Source of the DNA: Verrucomicrobiota bacterium
Lineage (GTDB): Bacteria; Verrucomicrobiota; Lentisphaeria; Oligosphaerales; Oligosphaeraceae
DNA: 9,298 nucleotides
Reading direction: 5' to 3'
Assembly (NCBI GenBank): GCA_022709995.1
Contig: JAKLHU010000050.1
Location: forward strand, 1 to 9,298
Below, piece by piece: positions 8,616-9,298 of the stretch; position 1 is the first letter of the stretch; every line of letters starts with the position of its first letter. The translations under genes were made by a program, and so were the position numbers. The notes beneath the pieces were generated by a model, which saw nothing but the letters and a program-made list of their open reading frames with translations, was not told the DNA's origin and did not search any database.

Positions 8616-9143
8616 ATGAGATCAGAAAAAACGCAAATGGTACAGGAAGTGATGGACCTGATCAACAGGAAGCCCATCATTCTCATTACCTATAAAGGCT
8701 TGACTGCTAACGTTTTTAATGCTTTCCGCGCCAAGCTGGCCGAACCGTCGCTCAACGCGGTCTGCCGGGTCGTCCCGAACACGCTGCTGCGCGTCGCCGC
8801 GGGGCAGCTGGGCATGGACGCCTTGGCGAACACCCCCCTCGCGGGCGACACCGCCCTCGTCAGCGGCGCCGGCGATCCGGTGGCCCTGGCCAAGGCCGTC
8901 CGCGAATTCGCCAAAGGCCGCGACCAGGTGAAAATCAAGCTGTCGGTGGTGGAAGGCTCCCTGTTGTCCGAGGCTGACACGTATGCTCTGGCGGACCTGC
9001 CCCCGCGGGAAGTCCTGCTGGCCCAGGTTCTGGGCCTCCTGCAGGCGCCGGCGCAGCAACTGGTCCGTGTTCTCAACGCCAAGGTGGCGAGCATTGTGTA
9101 CGTCCTCAAGGCGTACGGTGACAAACAGACAAAGGCCGCATAA
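8616..9143 (+). CDS. rplJ: 50S ribosomal protein L10
   Basis: L10 anchors L7/L12 dimers to the ribosome to form the stalk that recruits translation factors. The 175-residue product has the N-terminal rRNA-binding domain with ITYKGLTANVFNAFRAKL (about 24-41) and the VVPNTLLRVAAG segment (about 51-62). Its C-terminal helix (about 125-170) includes LLAQVLGLLQAPAQQLVRVL and is the expected docking site for L12 dimers. ATG 8616 is 4 nt after the rplA stop, with a weak AAAGG (8602-8606) 9 nt upstream, so coupling to rplA is likely. The next in-frame ATG (8637) has no SD. The usual long rplA-rplJ gap carrying an L10 leader is absent. Confidence 0.96.
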   Translation: MRSEKTQMVQEVMDLINRKPIILITYKGLTANVFNAFRAKLAEPSLNAVCRVVPNTLLRVAAGQLGMDALANTPLAGDTALVSGAGDPVALAKAVREFAKGRDQVKIKLSVVEGSLLSEADTYALADLPPREVLLAQVLGLLQAPAQQLVRVLNAKVASIVYVLKAYGDKQTKAA

Positions 9144-9170
9144 CATAACCAAGCATGGAGGAATCCCAGC

Positions 9171-9298
9171 ATGTCAGAAGAAGCCAAAGTGGTCGTGTCG
9201 GAAGAGATGGAGAAGTTCATCCAGTTCATTGAGAAACTCTCCGTTCTCGAACTGTCGCAACTGGTGAAGGCACTCGAGCAGCGTCTCGGCGTCAGCGC
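9171..9298 (+). CDS. rplL: 50S ribosomal protein L7/L12, N-terminal part (runs off the window)
   Basis: L7/L12 is the flexible stalk protein that binds EF-Tu, EF-G and other translational GTPases. Forty-two codons are visible, starting MSEEAKVVVSEEMEKFIQFI and continuing through EKLSVLELSQLVKALEQRLGV. This is the typical helical N-terminal dimerisation domain (two antiparallel helices) that docks on the L10 C-terminal helix. The start ATG 9171 has a strong SD, GGAGGA (9157-9162), 8 nt upstream, and follows rplJ by 27 nt. The stronger SD compared with rplJ fits the several-fold excess of L12 over L10 in the ribosome. The hinge and C-terminal domain lie outside the window. Confidence 0.95.
   Translation, partial: MSEEAKVVVSEEMEKFIQFIEKLSVLELSQLVKALEQRLGVS

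Overview
This window is a core-genome housekeeping locus from a GC-rich bacterium. I found no defence system, mobile element or biosynthetic cluster in it. The gene order is: 3' end of an unrecognised gene, ispG, rpsA, tRNA-Thr(GGT), tuf, rpmG, tRNA-Trp(CCA), secE, nusG, rplK, rplA, rplJ and the start of rplL. Every complete gene is on the + strand. The order from tRNA-Thr onward is the classical bacterial tuf/secE/nusG/L11-L1-L10-L12 region, which normally continues into rpoB. The host is a bacterium; a PVC-type lineage (Lentisphaerota/Kiritimatiellota/Verrucomicrobiota-like) is my guess from the look of the EF-Tu and S1 proteins, not something the sequence proves.

Layout. Positions 2-535 hold the C-terminal part of a helical protein I cannot name. 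A GC-rich terminator-like hairpin (611-648) follows, then a roughly 400 bp gene-poor stretch with a long imperfect inverted repeat (760-847). The isoprenoid enzyme IspG lies at 1044-2132. A gap of about 380 bp with a perfect 10-bp dyad (2173-2210) and an AT-rich palindromic leader precedes rpsA (six S1 domains plus an Ala/Pro/Asp repeat tail). A 14-bp hairpin ends rpsA, and a strong sigma70-type promoter (TTGACA, 17 bp, TATTTT at 4488-4516) starts the translation operon.

The translation operon encodes tRNAs for Thr and Trp, EF-Tu (delivers aminoacyl-tRNA), L33, SecE (Sec translocon), NusG (transcription elongation) and the L11/L1/L10/L12 stalk proteins. Spacing tightens downstream: rplK and rplA overlap by 11 nt, and rplA-rplJ are separated by only 4 nt, which implies translational coupling.

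The most noteworthy items are small-scale: a heptamer GGAGCTN tandem repeat in the tuf 5' leader, a 7-residue EF-Tu insertion carrying three cysteines, the long hairpin repeat upstream of ispG, a palindromic AT-rich element in the SD-less rpsA leader, a candidate L1 autoregulatory structure before rplK, and the lack of room for a conventional L10 leader before rplJ.
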